Shown: positions 22,101-30,023 of the stretch, in pieces
Numbering within the stretch: the stretch's first letter is position 1
Layout: each line of letters starts with the position of its first letter
Origin: a virus
Direction: 5' to 3' (one strand)
Length of the DNA stretch: 64,000 nucleotides
IMG/VR virus record: IMGVR_UViG_3300022562_001814
Coordinates: 104,738 to 168,737 of that record
Notes under the pieces: model-generated
Database searches by the model: none
The model's input: only the letters and a program-made list of their open reading frames with translations
What the model was told of the DNA's origin: nothing
Position numbers and translations under genes: made by a program

Positions 22101-23140
22101 ATCCGCTTGTAATAGATAATGACGGAATTTTAGATGTTAAAAAACAAGCTACTATAGAATTTTGGGTTAATCCAATTTTTGATACAAATAACGATCCCAA
22201 TTATAGATTTTATTTTGATGCCTTCGGTGAGGTATCAGAGCATTTGGTAAGCACTAACAATGTTACTATTGATTTAAAGGGAACTGCATCTGAAGTGTTA
22301 GGTGTACGTTTAGAAGTAGATGGGCAAAATATTGATTATTTTGCGGGAGGAGAACTTATAAATAACGGGTCTACTATTTTGTTACACAAAGCATTGCCAA
22401 ATCAAAATACCAATGTTATTGTATCATATATACCCAAGGGTCTAAAAGGTGATAGAATTTCTATATTTAAAGATCCTTATGGATATATGAACTTTAATAT
22501 AAGAGCTAATGAGGTTGACTATCAAGTTAGGTCTCCAATATTCTGGGTTAGAAATACTTGGCATCGTGTTAAAGTTAGTTATAAAATCAATGGTGGTACG
22601 ACCGCAGATGAACTTCATCTATTTTTGGATGGATATGAACGAGGTAATATATTATTTGGTAGTGATTTATTGTTTGGTCAGGGATTGATATACGGCTCTT
22701 CATTTGCGGGCCCAAATCAAGTTAAATATAATATTAAATTTACAGATGCTATTAATCAATTTTTTATCGGTTCAGATTATAATCGTGGTAATTCAGCTTA
22801 TTGTTTGATAGATAACTTAAGAATTAGTAATATTTCTAGACCATTATATCAACCTTTTGGTGAACCATTAGATCCAAATTATTCTAGTAATACTACAATG
22901 ATATATCCTATTACCGAAGATCTTAATACAACTTTACTACTTAATTTTGACACATTAATTAGTAAAAACGAAGATTTTGTTACTCTTAATAATAGAGCTT
23001 CTGGATTAGCTGATTTTTCAGTTACTATATCGGATTCATTAGATATAATAGATGATAATAGTAAAATTAAAGAAGTTTTAGAAACATTAATTAAATCTTT
23101 TAAACCGGCAAATTCAAGGTGTTATATAATATATAATTAG
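16157..23140 (+). CDS. Giant tail protein with two LamG-like domains
   Basis: 2327 residues, the largest gene in the window. Two concanavalin/LamG-like domains are visible. The first is at about residues 1055-1310, opening with GTFETWIRPHWDG and closing with HHVAASWKLN...ELHLFIDG. The second is at about 1990-2250, opening with ATIEFWVNP and closing with WHRVKVSYKI...ELHLFLDG. Between them lie at least three copies of a short beta module (starting near 1348, 1443 and 1752) with a 'GD-x-I-x-I...G-x-Y-x-I...L-x-L-D' pattern. The N-terminal 1000 residues are beta-rich and unassigned. LamG-like domains commonly bind glycans, so a host-contact or baseplate-periphery role is likely. The gene starts 10 bases after the J-like gene, in the position of the T4 gp7/gp8 block. 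Confidence 0.68.
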   Translation: MTNNLRALSINVVNSVSVKVLFTDSLITTINADNITIVSQTPGVPSPQVLKVRVLDNILEITTQPLTSLAGYFITFASTDTTLFKSLNGTSILFEDGIANKLFFLGPVESTNPVKEYFLNYLSENVYNTDSGTILHDYLNILSTLFVKALYDIRQAKNDNYLSITITDERKTRGETPFDHLNEEGAYEIIRVGKTATNAISSLNLSIDEFNTDPISLLQADFSESLTINSIDSEGIFNINSFILNLSKNFVIKLESVTFTYSNGHLPYSYDISTYGYQILDQKYDSAYAFKYLLLENNQIKLSDKILEDPNFSSEEIFQVQVSYKYKDTGRVIDFDTVEVHSVDSSGREVLPPLLNVFNLKHAPVVTSGNKIGTIGDVSFVDQNTLPILNQQHPAFTTELKFRLDFLPSSIGEYSIDYETGTVYVFGESSANDGTGATPPLAIYNYRQVFKEDIDWVVDTSTSDLVALTAGSLIGNEADIIFNFEQVLAQDIDYKAQIHIEVLDERIDNNLLALNVLSVQNPPITNVFRVYNETTGEIYPVSRWNDSKVFFTYNNPPNIEEFLGERASFEEVNNEIMFVNTVLDTVVPTIKIFKIILNNNNIIAQSEDCIGASFNTSVSLSNNEIFTTELYFDGLQSETLNLSRLTTVGYYFIDYQNGIVYLTVSSDQDFNIGTISYKRGYIATNYPHITSVEDIYYRITTLSAKNKTFEYTDFDDGFILPKSFDLADEQILSQDTNVSYIVSSNKIGALVDSEFVHTVTDDILFIRSIYEIEDLLNNISPLNFTEAASFTNRSITITPIEKQEYHTVEYDGYDGYHLYLNTGLQYLSSNITLDVQVVRLTDQADLWGGIGTVVLGNLVKLILPGINSPAIGDSVLVTYSYTINDLSHVVVDYNKGEYYIDYTALTDEIIVSYEYGANALDFRESSALNAGDTYYVSYKVGALRDALLKNFGSLIDIDILNVFDVTFSRERYRDAITAAMHSFSKGPTVAAIENIGSIISHLPAEVNESVFENWSLGESLLNPRKFNLTGNFDLEVTKYNEGILIDQKDQSISLPAISNLKLDEGTFETWIRPHWDGLDNLAELKIVPLKDGYLISELEIFIGALEYHPTYETDLDTGEQFFTLDKFKQVGGIPNKNKDGVYFYYDRDPVGNFNRWFVEIIDGYANDGYVIDGYVSKKYSLTLHTNGRFYDIKSTTDLQPSTTKITSGTNKLSFVVNSVFPNEGITFVADLPHYIIDYAEEENKNRFSIFKDESGYLNFKIFDKFKTSYTISANVSDWIHDELHHVAASWKLNTKMGRDELHLFIDGFEVPNIIRYGDRIKPYLHEKFRTINPEEVVGAITSNIVSSNDLTTIVGSTQVISSLNFSAYGIVIGDIIYIEEPGFDENGYLITFVNGNTLTLDTVMPVTITDGTFSVNKTAFDVSTEIDVFPNFTVSLLHSFFNYNDLETVIGSNIVTSSTVDFVANNVVPGDLIRINDSSFEKHYIILDVNPNSLILNDDMPNSLSGLSYNIYHNEEEEIPGLRALYPSYELSKSTDGYFTNILTIRNDALIDDLVLIRTLGINHRKVKRRYYVWGNQSNILKTKLPTPISLDEVKINKILIPTTFIGPSNSTLMGGIFTSNNILSDLTSNGVSGRTLSVSIQGDNIDFTTSTTVDINGVVVDTAGVPSVITETLTFTERGIQDTLNLFAQVNYVIVTCKPIKTTSNAAVLEIKEKYPITKAENVDWFVISSSNIPQAIVRYSYQVGVGNSLYSDGYQLGDGYSVTDDNNFFSSSVVGDYLIIHNPLSVAGFYKIIDVSDDHTTLTLDPNTTGSLPLTSFTDGYYEILNTIDFRSGLQNGYFTFEYLALPGEPYFLTEGLYELDYYTYLSIPFDLRPDDMYIGSNFNGKLQLNGVIDELQILNIKLTDTRVGETAAKSQRTITKEFNSLKASETDANSLVLSHFDTVPPINEADVYRYADQNIIQSGEVINDNFTQSICLIDNPLVIDNDGILDVKKQATIEFWVNPIFDTNNDPNYRFYFDAFGEVSEHLVSTNNVTIDLKGTASEVLGVRLEVDGQNIDYFAGGELINNGSTILLHKALPNQNTNVIVSYIPKGLKGDRISIFKDPYGYMNFNIRANEVDYQVRSPIFWVRNTWHRVKVSYKINGGTTADELHLFLDGYERGNILFGSDLLFGQGLIYGSSFAGPNQVKYNIKFTDAINQFFIGSDYNRGNSAYCLIDNLRISNISRPLYQPFGEPLDPNYSSNTTMIYPITEDLNTTLLLNFDTLISKNEDFVTLNNRASGLADFSVTISDSLDIIDDNSKIKEVLETLIKSFKPANSRCYIIYN

Positions 23141-23152
23141 AAGGTACGTATA

Positions 23153-26100
23153 ATGAGAAAACCAATAAGCGCTAAACAAAATATTTGGTTTAATGGACAA
23201 GCAGTCGATAATAGCGATCTTACATTAGAGCAAGATTATAATAATCTAATCCAAACCGGTTTGATTCATAATCACTTAGGTACTGGTATTTTATTAGAAG
23301 ATTTAACACAAAATACTTTATTTGATTCTGATTTAGCTTCTGGATTATTAGATGGGAAGGCCACTGATGTTCAGTTACAACCCAATGATAGTAATTATGG
23401 TAATCAATTAGAAATAGAATTACAAAATTCCGAAGCTGCTGGAAAACGTAATTTTAAATTACTTATTATAGGTATTGATTTTGATAATAATTTACAATAT
23501 GACACGTTTGTATTTAATAGAAACGAAAAACAATTAAGTAAAAAACATTATACAAAAATTCTTAAAATATTATTTAATGATTTTATAGGCGATCCAACAG
23601 AATCTTTTAATTTAGGTGGTAGATTTACTATTAAAGAAGCCAAACCTTGTAGTTTAAGTAGAGATTGTGTTATGGTTGCTCAAGATTTACAACCTAATAT
23701 CTTTTTCAGAGATTTCTTTGTTGGTTCTGGTAGCAGTTTAAATACAGTATTAACTCTTGCATTACCTAGTTATAATATTGATACTTTAAATATTACTTCA
23801 GATTATAAACAATTAAGAGAATTAACCGAAGATGATGTAAGTTCTCAAATAGGTCAAAAATTTCAAGCAACAACTAATAATATTCAAAAAATAACATTAC
23901 TATTAGCAGTAACCAATTCCGTTGATCCTAATGATTTGGAATGGTCCGGAGATTTAATTATTAGCATATTTCAATTACAATCAGCACTTGATTGCCCATT
24001 AGATATTGCCCCAGGAACAGCTATTGAATTTGATCCTTCTAACATTCCATTAGCACAATTAAGTTTTAATTATAATAGTTTGTTAGATAAGGGAATACAA
24101 TTAGGAGAAACGCCACAACCGGTAGATTTTATTTTTAGTAACACTCCGGTTGGAAATGGAAGTATTATTAAAAACGGTAGCTATTATGTGGTTACTATGA
24201 AAAGAGCAGGTTCTGCAGATAAATGTACCATTCAAGCTGCTACGGGGGCTAATAGATTAGATAATTCTACAATTACATTTTTTAATGGTGCTATTTGGGT
24301 AGACGTACCAGATGAAGATTTATGGTTTCAAGTATGGACTGATTCGGCTAAAGTATCGGATGGACAAGCTTACGAATCGGGGCATGGAGTTATAATACCT
24401 AAAACTAACATTAATAATACAACGGGATTAACAGAAGATTATTCATTAGATGATATTCAATTTGTTAGAAATGATGTTTATTATGGTATCGTAGAGGCTA
24501 TAACAGAACAAAGCGTATTAGTTCAAGATCAAAGAACCGGAGAATCGGTAGTTTCACAACAACAGTTTATTCCAGAAATTTCATTACTAACAGCAACCCA
24601 ATTAGTTGAAAGAGAAAAAGTATCCGATCCTCTTATACTCGGTAGTATAACAGATAAAAATGCAAAATCAGTAAATGCTGGCACCGCCGACGTGTCTGCA
24701 AGCTTTCATCATTTCTCAATGATTAATAATAAATGCATTCTTAAAGTTATTGATGACCCGTCAGATGGGTATAGATATGATTTAAATGTTTTAAATTTGA
24801 TTACTGAATTAACCGGTAGCGGAGGCGTCTCTAACATTAATGGATTACTAAATGGTAAAATAGTTATAAACGATTTAGATACCTCTACTTTTTATCGTAT
24901 TGCTGACACCGAAATAATTTCTATGATTTATGGCGATTTAAATGGGGATGGGGTTGTAGATGATAATGATTTGTCAGAAATGTTAGATCTTTTAGATAGC
25001 GATTTAAATACAGTTCCAACATATGATGAATATATTACTCTTACCACTCTGTTCAAAGATGATAATAGCTTAACTTGGGAATTATTAGATGATGATTTAG
25101 TTACCGTTATTGCTTCTGGTTCAGATGGTATGATAACAGCTGATCCTCAAGATAGTACTAGAGCAATTTTTACTAGTGCTAGTGCCACCTTCACGGCGTT
25201 TTTATCATTAAGTACTAAAAGGCTTCGTATATTAAATGATATTAGTAATCCAGGTAATAACGGTTCGTTTAAAATTACTGGCTTAATTGATGATTATAAT
25301 ATAAATATTAGAAAAATATATTATAATTCTGATACTATTCTTAAAATTTTAAGAGCAGATATTAATGGGGATATGGTTGTAGACGCAACAGACGTAACTT
25401 TGATGACTAATTACATTGATAAAGTGGCTCCATTTCCTGCAACAACATCGCCTGCTAATAAAATTGGAACTAAATTTACAGCAATACGATTTACTTTGGA
25501 ACAATATATCGATAGAGCAGATGAATATACAGCTTCGTCCGAGCGCGGCATCGATGTACATCCTTTACCTGATATGTTGGTAGATGGTTATCTGGCTGGA
25601 TATTCTTTGTTTGGCATAGATTTAACGAATAGTCCGGTGGATTTTACAATCACCAAACAACTCAATTGGTTTAATTATTTGGTTAATACAAATTCTAATC
25701 CCAAATTAGTACCTATTTCTTTTAATTATCAAGAGGGCTTTAATATTAATGATTGTTCTTTAGACGGCATAGTTAATGATAAATATCCATTACCACCTAG
25801 TTTTGATCCGGGTAGAAATGATATGTTTTTACCAAATAATATAGTTGTTAATTATGGGGGAGAACTAGTACGTCCTGATGGATATTTTATGAAAATGGAT
25901 TTCGAGGTAGGAAATATAGTATTTGAAATTCCAGCAATATCATTTAGTGCTGAAAAAACTATTAACATTTTTACAGATTTTGTTGTAGATTATAGTGGTG
26001 ATGGGCATACTAGATTAGGTTATGAAGCCATGCGATTTGCTGATTGTTCATTTGTTGATTTGGATGCACTAAATAAAGAACAAGTTAGATTTACTGTGGC

Positions 26101-26359
26101 GGTCAGATCTTTTAGCCCCCAAATTGATGGCATAGATATTAATGATCTTGAAGGCGTTATTGTTGATGGTAGAATTGGAGTAGCAATAGATGCTTCTACC
26201 GGACTTTTAACTCTCAATTTCTCCAATCTATATGAAGACCCTATTTTACAAACTTTAAAAACAAGGGTACAAATAACTGTTTTCTTAAAAAAAGCTGGAT
26301 TTAATAACGATACTGTTATTATTAGTTCAACCAAAGTCAAAAATTTACTAGGATTGTAA
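23153..26359 (+). CDS. Tail or baseplate protein with two dockerin-like calcium loops
   Basis: 1068 residues. The opening 'KQNIWFNGQAVDNSDLTLEQDYNN' type segment resembles the start of several phage baseplate-periphery proteins. Two calcium-loop motifs typical of dockerin type I half-repeats are visible: GDLNGDGVVDDNDLSEMLDL at about residues 594-613, and ADINGDMVVDATDVTLMTNY at about 735-754. Each has Asp/Asn at loop positions 1, 3, 5, 9 and 12 followed by a hydrophobic helix. A normal dockerin pair is adjacent; here about 120 residues separate them, including a beta module. The start has AGAAGG at 23141-23146. The protein closes the tail module and could tether fibres or a receptor-binding partner; this is inference. 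Confidence 0.6.
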   Translation: MRKPISAKQNIWFNGQAVDNSDLTLEQDYNNLIQTGLIHNHLGTGILLEDLTQNTLFDSDLASGLLDGKATDVQLQPNDSNYGNQLEIELQNSEAAGKRNFKLLIIGIDFDNNLQYDTFVFNRNEKQLSKKHYTKILKILFNDFIGDPTESFNLGGRFTIKEAKPCSLSRDCVMVAQDLQPNIFFRDFFVGSGSSLNTVLTLALPSYNIDTLNITSDYKQLRELTEDDVSSQIGQKFQATTNNIQKITLLLAVTNSVDPNDLEWSGDLIISIFQLQSALDCPLDIAPGTAIEFDPSNIPLAQLSFNYNSLLDKGIQLGETPQPVDFIFSNTPVGNGSIIKNGSYYVVTMKRAGSADKCTIQAATGANRLDNSTITFFNGAIWVDVPDEDLWFQVWTDSAKVSDGQAYESGHGVIIPKTNINNTTGLTEDYSLDDIQFVRNDVYYGIVEAITEQSVLVQDQRTGESVVSQQQFIPEISLLTATQLVEREKVSDPLILGSITDKNAKSVNAGTADVSASFHHFSMINNKCILKVIDDPSDGYRYDLNVLNLITELTGSGGVSNINGLLNGKIVINDLDTSTFYRIADTEIISMIYGDLNGDGVVDDNDLSEMLDLLDSDLNTVPTYDEYITLTTLFKDDNSLTWELLDDDLVTVIASGSDGMITADPQDSTRAIFTSASATFTAFLSLSTKRLRILNDISNPGNNGSFKITGLIDDYNINIRKIYYNSDTILKILRADINGDMVVDATDVTLMTNYIDKVAPFPATTSPANKIGTKFTAIRFTLEQYIDRADEYTASSERGIDVHPLPDMLVDGYLAGYSLFGIDLTNSPVDFTITKQLNWFNYLVNTNSNPKLVPISFNYQEGFNINDCSLDGIVNDKYPLPPSFDPGRNDMFLPNNIVVNYGGELVRPDGYFMKMDFEVGNIVFEIPAISFSAEKTINIFTDFVVDYSGDGHTRLGYEAMRFADCSFVDLDALNKEQVRFTVAVRSFSPQIDGIDINDLEGVIVDGRIGVAIDASTGLLTLNFSNLYEDPILQTLKTRVQITVFLKKAGFNNDTVIISSTKVKNLLGL

Positions 26360-26378
26360 TTTCAAAATACCTAAAAAT

Positions 26379-26418
26379 TTATCAATAGTATTGATATATA
26401 TTAAACGAATATTGATAA
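26379..26418. promoter_or_regulatory. Nested inverted repeats between tail and sugar modules
   Basis: In the 75-base gap, TTATCAATA (26379-26387) and TATTGATAA (26410-26418) form a perfect 9-base inverted repeat. A third ATTGAT at 26390-26395 allows an alternative short hairpin with ATCAAT at 26381-26386. There is no T-run after the distal arm, so an operator or antitermination element is as likely as a terminator. Confidence 0.4.
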
Positions 26419-26434
26419 TGAAAGCCAGGTATCA

Positions 26435-27559
26435 ATGAAAGTATTGCTACAACAATTTTTAAGTTCTAATCATAGTTGGTCGATAGTTGGACAAAATATA
26501 GCGCGTTCTTTAATTAAAAAAGGACATGATGTAGAATTGTTTTCTACTAATGGTATTAAACATTTTCCAGAAGATCTTCGTTCCAATTTAATTGGATATT
26601 GTGATGAAAAGCAAATTTTTGGTGAATCACCAAAAGATTTATACGATATGCAAATTAGTTATACCGCTTTTAAAAATTTTCCATTTTATTTATCTCACGG
26701 TTCTAAGAATAGGTTTGGTTTGTGGACATTTGAATTTGCCGGGAAAAATGCCCTTCCAGATGGATTTGCTAAACATTATAAATTTTCTGATAAAATTTTA
26801 CCACCATCTAATTTCGCTAAACAAGTGTTTATGGACTCTGGTGTACCAGAGGATCATATGATGGTAATACCTCACGGTATTGATTTTAATCAGGCTGATA
26901 CGGCAGAACCTTATAAATTACAAACCAAGAAAAATAATATTATTTTAGCAGTAATAGCACAGGTACATAGACGAAAAAATCTAGCAGGTATGCTAGAGAT
27001 GTATGGTAAGGCTTTTACTAAAGATGATGATGTTTGTTTGGTGATAAAAATACAAGATAGACCACCAGTTCATCATTTTGAATTATCATTTAAACAAATT
27101 TTTGATTCATTTAAAGATAAATTCAAAAATCACGCAGAAATAGAAATTATAAAAGAATTTGTTCCTAATATATTTTCCCTTTATAAATCTTGTGATATTG
27201 TATTTTCGGCTTCCCATTGTGAAGGTTTTGGTATTACAGCATTAGACGCTCATGCTTTTGGTAAAATTAATGTTGCTTCTAATTATGGTGGGTTCTTAGA
27301 TTTTTTAAATAAGGACAATGCTTTATTAATTGATGGTAAAGAATTTATCGTGCCTGCAAATTTTTTGTATTGGACACACAAGATTAAAACCAGGGCTTTT
27401 ATGCCAGATATAGACTCTGGAGTAGAACAACTACGATATGCTGTTAAAAATAAAGATATGTTATTAGAGCACTACAAAAAAAATATAACATTAGCTAAAA
27501 CAACCTATAATTGGGATATCGTTACTTCTCAAATTTTGGAGTTAACTAAAAATGTCTAA
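26435..27559 (+). CDS. GT4-family glycosyltransferase
   Basis: 374 residues with the two Rossmann lobes of GT-B enzymes. The N-terminal lobe includes SWSIVGQNIARSLIKKGHDV. The hinge is followed by VIPHGIDFN near residue 145 and by IAQVHRRKNLAGMLEMY (about 174-190). The nucleotide-sugar site SHCEGFGITALDAHAFGK is present, but the usual EX7E reads E263-x7-D271, a conservative change. No membrane segment was seen. It opens the carbohydrate module and overlaps the next gene by 8 bases. The enzyme should transfer a sugar from a nucleotide donor to an unknown acceptor, either a virion protein or a host glycan. The start follows CCAGG. The family call is firm and the substrate unknown. Confidence 0.84.
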   Translation: MKVLLQQFLSSNHSWSIVGQNIARSLIKKGHDVELFSTNGIKHFPEDLRSNLIGYCDEKQIFGESPKDLYDMQISYTAFKNFPFYLSHGSKNRFGLWTFEFAGKNALPDGFAKHYKFSDKILPPSNFAKQVFMDSGVPEDHMMVIPHGIDFNQADTAEPYKLQTKKNNIILAVIAQVHRRKNLAGMLEMYGKAFTKDDDVCLVIKIQDRPPVHHFELSFKQIFDSFKDKFKNHAEIEIIKEFVPNIFSLYKSCDIVFSASHCEGFGITALDAHAFGKINVASNYGGFLDFLNKDNALLIDGKEFIVPANFLYWTHKIKTRAFMPDIDSGVEQLRYAVKNKDMLLEHYKKNITLAKTTYNWDIVTSQILELTKNV

Positions 27560-28943
27560 CTATGATTTTACATTGGATATGGAAACTGATAATTCAAATT
27601 CATTAATATTAAGACAAATAAAACCTAACACAAAAATATTAGAATTTGGACCTGCCCACGGAAGAATGACCAAATATTTAAAAGAGGTTTTAAATTGTGA
27701 GGTTTATGTTGTAGAAAAAGATGAAGAATCTGGAAAGATGGCAGACCAATATGCTGTTCATAGCTGGATTGGTAAGGAGTTCGGTGAAATTGAAGGATAT
27801 GGCTATTGGTTTCTTGATAGTAAGAGAGATGAGTTAAAATTTGATTACATTATTTTTGCGGACGTTCTAGAACATTTAGTACAACCAGATGAGATATTAA
27901 AACTTTCATTACAATTGCTTACAGATGAGGGATCTATATTGATTTCAATTCCCAACATAGGTCATAATGCTTTATTGATTGATTTATTACAAAATAAATT
28001 TGATTACAGGGAAACTGGCATTCTTGATAAAACACATTTAAGATTTTTTACTCACGATTCTTTAAAGAAAATGATATCGTCGGTAGGATTAACTATATCG
28101 AAAGAAATCAATGCAATTAATGCTGTTGAAAATACAGAATTTAAAAATGCTTATCAACAATTGCCATCTGAAGTGAGCGCCTTTCTTAAAGAACGTGAAT
28201 ACGGGGAAGTATATCAATTTATTTGGAAATTAGTAAAAACTGAATTCAAGCTTAGTATTGTTATACCAGTATTCAATCAGTGGAATTTTACTAAAAGCTG
28301 TTTAACAGATCTGTTGAAATTAGATCCTTCACAAGTTGAAATTATTATTGTTAATAATGCTAGTACAGATAATACTGCAGAATTTCTTAAACAATATAGA
28401 GCCACAAATCCTAATTTAGTAGTTATTAATAATGAGGTAAATTTGGGCTTTGGCAAAGCTTGTAATATAGGTTATACAAATGCTAAAGCCGACACCGTTA
28501 TGTTTTTAAATAATGATATACGTGTAAAAAATGAATTTGATAGTTGGATTAATCGCGTGTTAGATAAATGTACTGATAACAATTTAGTTGGACCGACTGG
28601 TGGTAAAGTAGATCCCAACAACAATTTTCAATTTTTATATGAAACTAACGATCCCAAGAAGGATATTAATTATTTAAGTGGATGGTGTATTACTGCTAAA
28701 AAAATGGTCTGGAACAAATTAATTGAAGAACAAAACATATTTAAAGGACCTTTTTCTGAACAATATTTTTGTTATTTTGAAGACACGCATTTATCATTTT
28801 CAGCAAAAAAAATAGGCATTGAGTTTTGCGTGACTGAATTGCCAGTAGTTCATTTTGGTAAAATGAGTAGCAAGCAAATAAATACTTTTGGACTCTATAG
28901 TGCATCAAGATCAACGTTTATTAATAATTGGAAACGAAAATAA
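27552..28943 (+). CDS. Bifunctional SAM methyltransferase-GT2 glycosyltransferase
   Basis: 463 residues made of two enzymes. Residues 1-220 form a class I methyltransferase: motif I is ILEFGPAHGRM at 29-39, an acidic residue follows in VVEKDEE, and FADVLEHL plus ISIPNIGH mark later motifs. Residues 234-463 form a GT2 (GT-A) glycosyltransferase: LSIVIPVFNQ at about 234, VNNASTDNT at about 273, and the metal-binding NND at 320-322, with a rhamnosyltransferase-like C-terminal part. It overlaps the GT4 gene by 8 bases, so the two are probably translationally coupled. Such fusions occur in bacterial O-antigen clusters, so the module may have been acquired from a host. It likely adds and caps or methylates a sugar; the acceptor is unknown. 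Confidence 0.85.
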   Translation: MSNYDFTLDMETDNSNSLILRQIKPNTKILEFGPAHGRMTKYLKEVLNCEVYVVEKDEESGKMADQYAVHSWIGKEFGEIEGYGYWFLDSKRDELKFDYIIFADVLEHLVQPDEILKLSLQLLTDEGSILISIPNIGHNALLIDLLQNKFDYRETGILDKTHLRFFTHDSLKKMISSVGLTISKEINAINAVENTEFKNAYQQLPSEVSAFLKEREYGEVYQFIWKLVKTEFKLSIVIPVFNQWNFTKSCLTDLLKLDPSQVEIIIVNNASTDNTAEFLKQYRATNPNLVVINNEVNLGFGKACNIGYTNAKADTVMFLNNDIRVKNEFDSWINRVLDKCTDNNLVGPTGGKVDPNNNFQFLYETNDPKKDINYLSGWCITAKKMVWNKLIEEQNIFKGPFSEQYFCYFEDTHLSFSAKKIGIEFCVTELPVVHFGKMSSKQINTFGLYSASRSTFINNWKRK

Positions 28944-29022
28944 TTTTATTCGTACTTTTCTTAAATAAAAACATAATTATATTGTGCGCGTAAACCGAAA
29001 CCTTAAATTCAGGAAATTTCAC

Positions 29023-30003
29023 ATGTCCCTTTCAACAAAAATATTAATGACTTTGGTAGCTATCGCGCTTATTTGTGTGAGCGGATTTATTGTTTTTAAA
29101 CAAATTGAAAATGCTAATCGATTAGATGATATTCAACAATCAATAGTTGAACAAAAACAACTTCTTGACAACATTTCGAGAGCACAAGCTCAATATGCAT
29201 CAAAAGAAGATTTAGAAGCATATGCAAAACAACAAAACATTAATCTTGATGTAATTAAAAAAGATTTGGAAACTTTAAACGCTCAAGTTAAAGCTATTAA
29301 TGGTGTGGTGGTCACTAGTAGATCTCAAAATAATACAAATGTACCATCAACAGGTACCACACCTAGAATTGACCCACCAAACGTTGATCCTAAAACAGAT
29401 CCATATGGTTATTTAACTAATACTCAAAAATTAAAATTGAATGAAAAATTCTCAAATGTGGAAATTCCTTTTGGTGAAATCGGGTTTAGTGCTTGGAAAC
29501 AAAAACCATGGGATATTAATATTGCAGAAAGAAAATATTCTGTTACTTCGGTATTAGGACAAGATGAAAGCGGTAGGCATTATAGTTATTCCAAATTTGC
29601 AATTCAAACGGGCGGAAAAACTTATGATGTTAAAATTGATGAAAATAAATTTTTAGAAGAATATCCACAAGCCAAATTACACTGGTTTAATCCGAGACTT
29701 TATATGTTTGCTAATGGTGGCGTAGGAGTTTCAAAAGCGCCCGTGACTGGTGAATTTACGCCTGGTGTATCTGTTGGTATCATGTCTTATGGAAAAACTA
29801 AAACAAATCCGGATCTTAGTATTTTACAATTAGGCGCCGGATATGGGGTGGTCAATAAAACTTTAGAGCTTTCTGTATCTCCTATCCAATATAATATAGG
29901 ACAGCATTTGCCTTTAATGAATAATACTTATGTTGGACCGACAGTACAGGTTAATACTATTGGAGGAGTTACTGTAGGTGGGGGAGTAAGTGTCGGATTC
30001 TAG
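29023..30003 (+). CDS. Membrane-anchored protein with coiled coil and beta-rich tail
   Basis: 326 residues from the ATG at 29023, which has AGGAA 12 bases before it; an upstream GTG at 28984 is less likely. A single strong transmembrane segment lies at about residues 6-27 (ILMTLVAIALICVSGFIVF). A Gln/Lys-rich coiled coil follows at about 30-105, then a Pro/Thr-rich linker at about 110-135, then a beta-rich domain. The last 90 residues are Gly-rich with alternating polar and hydrophobic residues and end in Phe, which recalls a porin-like C-terminal strand, but this is only suggestive. The family is unknown. It lies among sugar genes, so an inner-membrane partner of that module or an envelope-disrupting protein are both possible. 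Confidence 0.5.
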   Translation: MSLSTKILMTLVAIALICVSGFIVFKQIENANRLDDIQQSIVEQKQLLDNISRAQAQYASKEDLEAYAKQQNINLDVIKKDLETLNAQVKAINGVVVTSRSQNNTNVPSTGTTPRIDPPNVDPKTDPYGYLTNTQKLKLNEKFSNVEIPFGEIGFSAWKQKPWDINIAERKYSVTSVLGQDESGRHYSYSKFAIQTGGKTYDVKIDENKFLEEYPQAKLHWFNPRLYMFANGGVGVSKAPVTGEFTPGVSVGIMSYGKTKTNPDLSILQLGAGYGVVNKTLELSVSPIQYNIGQHLPLMNNTYVGPTVQVNTIGGVTVGGGVSVGF

Positions 30004-30023
30004 TGATATATAAAGGATAGATT

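Noticed and set aside
24932-25420. Cellulosome dockerin acquired intact from a host
   Set aside because: The two half-repeats are about 140 residues apart and embedded in a tail protein, so a standard dockerin domain is not present.
26592-26861. 89-codon + strand frame inside the GT4 gene
   Set aside because: It is out of frame with a clear glycosyltransferase and lacks a ribosome site.
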